Assembly: GCF_030687495.1 (NCBI RefSeq)
Contig: NZ_CP117435.1
Location: 1,116,001-1,180,000 of the forward strand
Reading direction: 5' to 3'
Origin: Pseudomonas sp. FP453
GTDB lineage: Bacteria; Pseudomonadota; Gammaproteobacteria; Pseudomonadales; Pseudomonadaceae
DNA length: 64,000 nt
A program made the translations under genes and the position numbers. The notes under the pieces were generated by a model. That model made no database searches and was not told the DNA's origin. It saw only the letters and a program-made list of their open reading frames with translations. This document shows, piece by piece, positions 63,267 through 64,000 of the stretch. Every line of letters begins with the position of its first letter. Position 1 is the first letter of the stretch.

Positions 63267-63512
63267 ATGAAGAAAATTACTCCCAATCCTCCGGCTACCG
63301 ACTCGACACTATTCTGCGTTGCACCCGAAGCTGACACTGAAACCTTACTGGCCAACGCCAGCGAAACCCTATGCAGTGCCCGTGAAATGGCTAACACGCT
63401 GGCATTCGACCTTGACGGTCCGCAGCGGAGTCTAGTGTTAGCTATTCACCAATTGGTTGAAATGGGCTGCCTGTTAGTCGACCGAGCGTTAGAGAAAGTC
63501 GCACCAGTGTGA
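63267..63512 (+). CDS. DUF6124 family small protein
   Basis: This 81-residue protein, KKITPNPPATDS then an acidic, helix-rich region (TLLANASETLCSAREMANTLAFDLDG, given in part) and a hydrophobic end (LVLAIHQLVEMGCLLVDRALEKV), fits the Pseudomonas-specific DUF6124/DUF3077 small proteins. These genes are multi-copy in many pseudomonads and have no known function. AAGGA lies nine bases before the ATG, at the end of a long structured leader. Confidence 0.75.
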   Translation: MKKITPNPPATDSTLFCVAPEADTETLLANASETLCSAREMANTLAFDLDGPQRSLVLAIHQLVEMGCLLVDRALEKVAPV

Positions 63513-63663
63513 TGCGTGGTCCTCTGACCGCTCCTGCAATTTGGGGCGGTCAAAACATGGTCCCAATGGCTTCGATTTTTCCTGTTACTCACTTCATCGC
63601 TCAAAGCACGACAGCGAAAACGCGAGCGACTAGACTTCTTTTTCATCGACAACGGAGGCTTTT

Positions 63664-63852
63664 ATGGACACTTCCTTTTCCTCTGGTATCCACGCAGATA
63701 CCGAAGAGCAGGCCGATAGCTACGACCGCTGGTTTCGCGCCAAGGTACAAGCTGCTCTTGATGACACCAGCCCCGGCATTCCTCACGACGAGGTGATGGC
63801 CGAGATGCAAGCGTTGATCGAGTCCAAACTCAAGAAAGGCGATGCTGATTGA
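63664..63852 (+). CDS. RelB/ParD-like antitoxin
   Basis: This 62-residue protein (YDRWFRAKVQAALDDTSPGIPHDEVMAEMQALIESK, given in part) has the typical RHH-like antitoxin pattern with the WFRAKVQAAL / IPHDEVMAEM motifs of the RelB family. The downstream toxin starts inside its last codons (ATG 63842), the usual coupling in type II systems. GGAGG lies before the ATG. The antitoxin would bind the toxin and the module's own promoter. Confidence 0.8.
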   Translation: MDTSFSSGIHADTEEQADSYDRWFRAKVQAALDDTSPGIPHDEVMAEMQALIESKLKKGDAD

Positions 63853-64000
63853 GTGGGTGCCCGCAGCGCGGGTGGAACTTCGGCAAATTATTGATTACCT
63901 CAGTCATCGCAATCCTGTCGCAGCTCTCGAGATAAAGCGTTCAATCGAAGCTTCGGTTCTGGCGCTCTCCCGCAGACCCCACCTTTACCGTCCTGGCAGA
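63842..64000 (+). CDS. RelE/ParE-type toxin, cut by the window end
   Basis: Fifty-three codons are visible: MLIEWVPAARVELRQIIDYL, then SHRNPVAALEIKRSIEASVL and RRPHLYRPGR. This is the N-terminal helix-loop-strand opening of ParE/RelE toxins with the conserved W/Y-P-A-R and RRP-LYRPGR regions. The ATG lies in an 11-base overlap with the antitoxin stop. Whether it is a ribosome-dependent RNase or a gyrase toxin cannot be told from this fragment. Confidence 0.8.
   Translation, partial: MLIEWVPAARVELRQIIDYLSHRNPVAALEIKRSIEASVLALSRRPHLYRPGR

Noticed and set aside
63524-63555. Hairpin GACCGC...GCGGTC after the DUF6124 gene as a terminator
   Set aside because: The stem is only six bases with a long loop and no T run follows on the plus strand.

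Overview
The window is chromosomal DNA of a Pseudomonas of the fluorescens group. The evidence is a complete alginate operon in the Pseudomonas order, an EstB-type carboxylesterase with the P. fluorescens catalytic spacing, an hmgR-hmgA-fahA-maiA cluster, Pseudomonas-style small genes (DUF6124), high GC, and about a dozen REP/REPIN-like palindromes of the GTGGGAGCTGGCTTGC and GAGGGAGCTTGCTCCC types in intergenic DNA. No tRNA, rRNA, prophage, insertion sequence or CRISPR array is visible.

Layout. 1-1579 (+): end of an AaeBXA-like FUSC/DUF1656/HlyD efflux operon, with a probable frameshift at the adaptor C-terminus. 1593-2971 (-): an unrecognised Gly/Ala-rich membrane protein followed by a small frameshifted membrane protein, possibly an effector and immunity pair. 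3192-4884 (-): NTF2-like protein, SDR and a membrane-anchored hypothetical. 5159-21451 (-): algD-8-44-K-E-G-X-L-I-J-F-A, all twelve genes, with an AlgU-type promoter in front of algD. Within it algE carries two single-base insertions and algK carries an in-frame REPIN in its signal region. 22327-29807: yaaA, polysaccharide deacetylase, phoH-like, moaCDE, rhlB, estB. 30153-34322 (+): aapJQMP amino-acid ABC transporter behind a good sigma-54 site. 34377-35176 (-): mqsRA toxin-antitoxin with a perfect operator palindrome. 35353-36606: CynX-like MFS.

36626-48672 is a chaperone-usher locus built from DUF1120 proteins: seven single-domain subunits, one two-domain putative tip adhesin, a chaperone and an usher on the minus strand. 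It is followed on the plus strand by a REC-Hpt protein, an RcsB-like regulator and an eighth single-domain DUF1120 gene. 48770-53149: NTF2-like, GIY-YIG, GST and an STN-type TonB receptor. 53321-60394: dacB, then the homogentisate branch of tyrosine degradation (hmgR, hmgA, fahA, maiA) and an MFS carrier. 60518-64000: SirB1-like protein, a leucine-dehydrogenase homologue lacking the catalytic lysine, SOS-regulated yebG, a DUF6124 gene behind a long structured leader, and a RelB/ParE-type module cut by the window end.

Main themes are envelope and surface functions: alginate, an unusual multi-subunit pilus with an RcsB-like output, efflux and transport. The most unusual items are the DUF1120 pilus with its phosphorelay genes, the leader RNA at 63001-63240 with mutually exclusive pairings, the REPIN inside algK, and the Lys-to-Thr change in the dehydrogenase. 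Several single-base frameshifts (near 1428, 1930, 14571 and 14718) could be assembly errors rather than biology.
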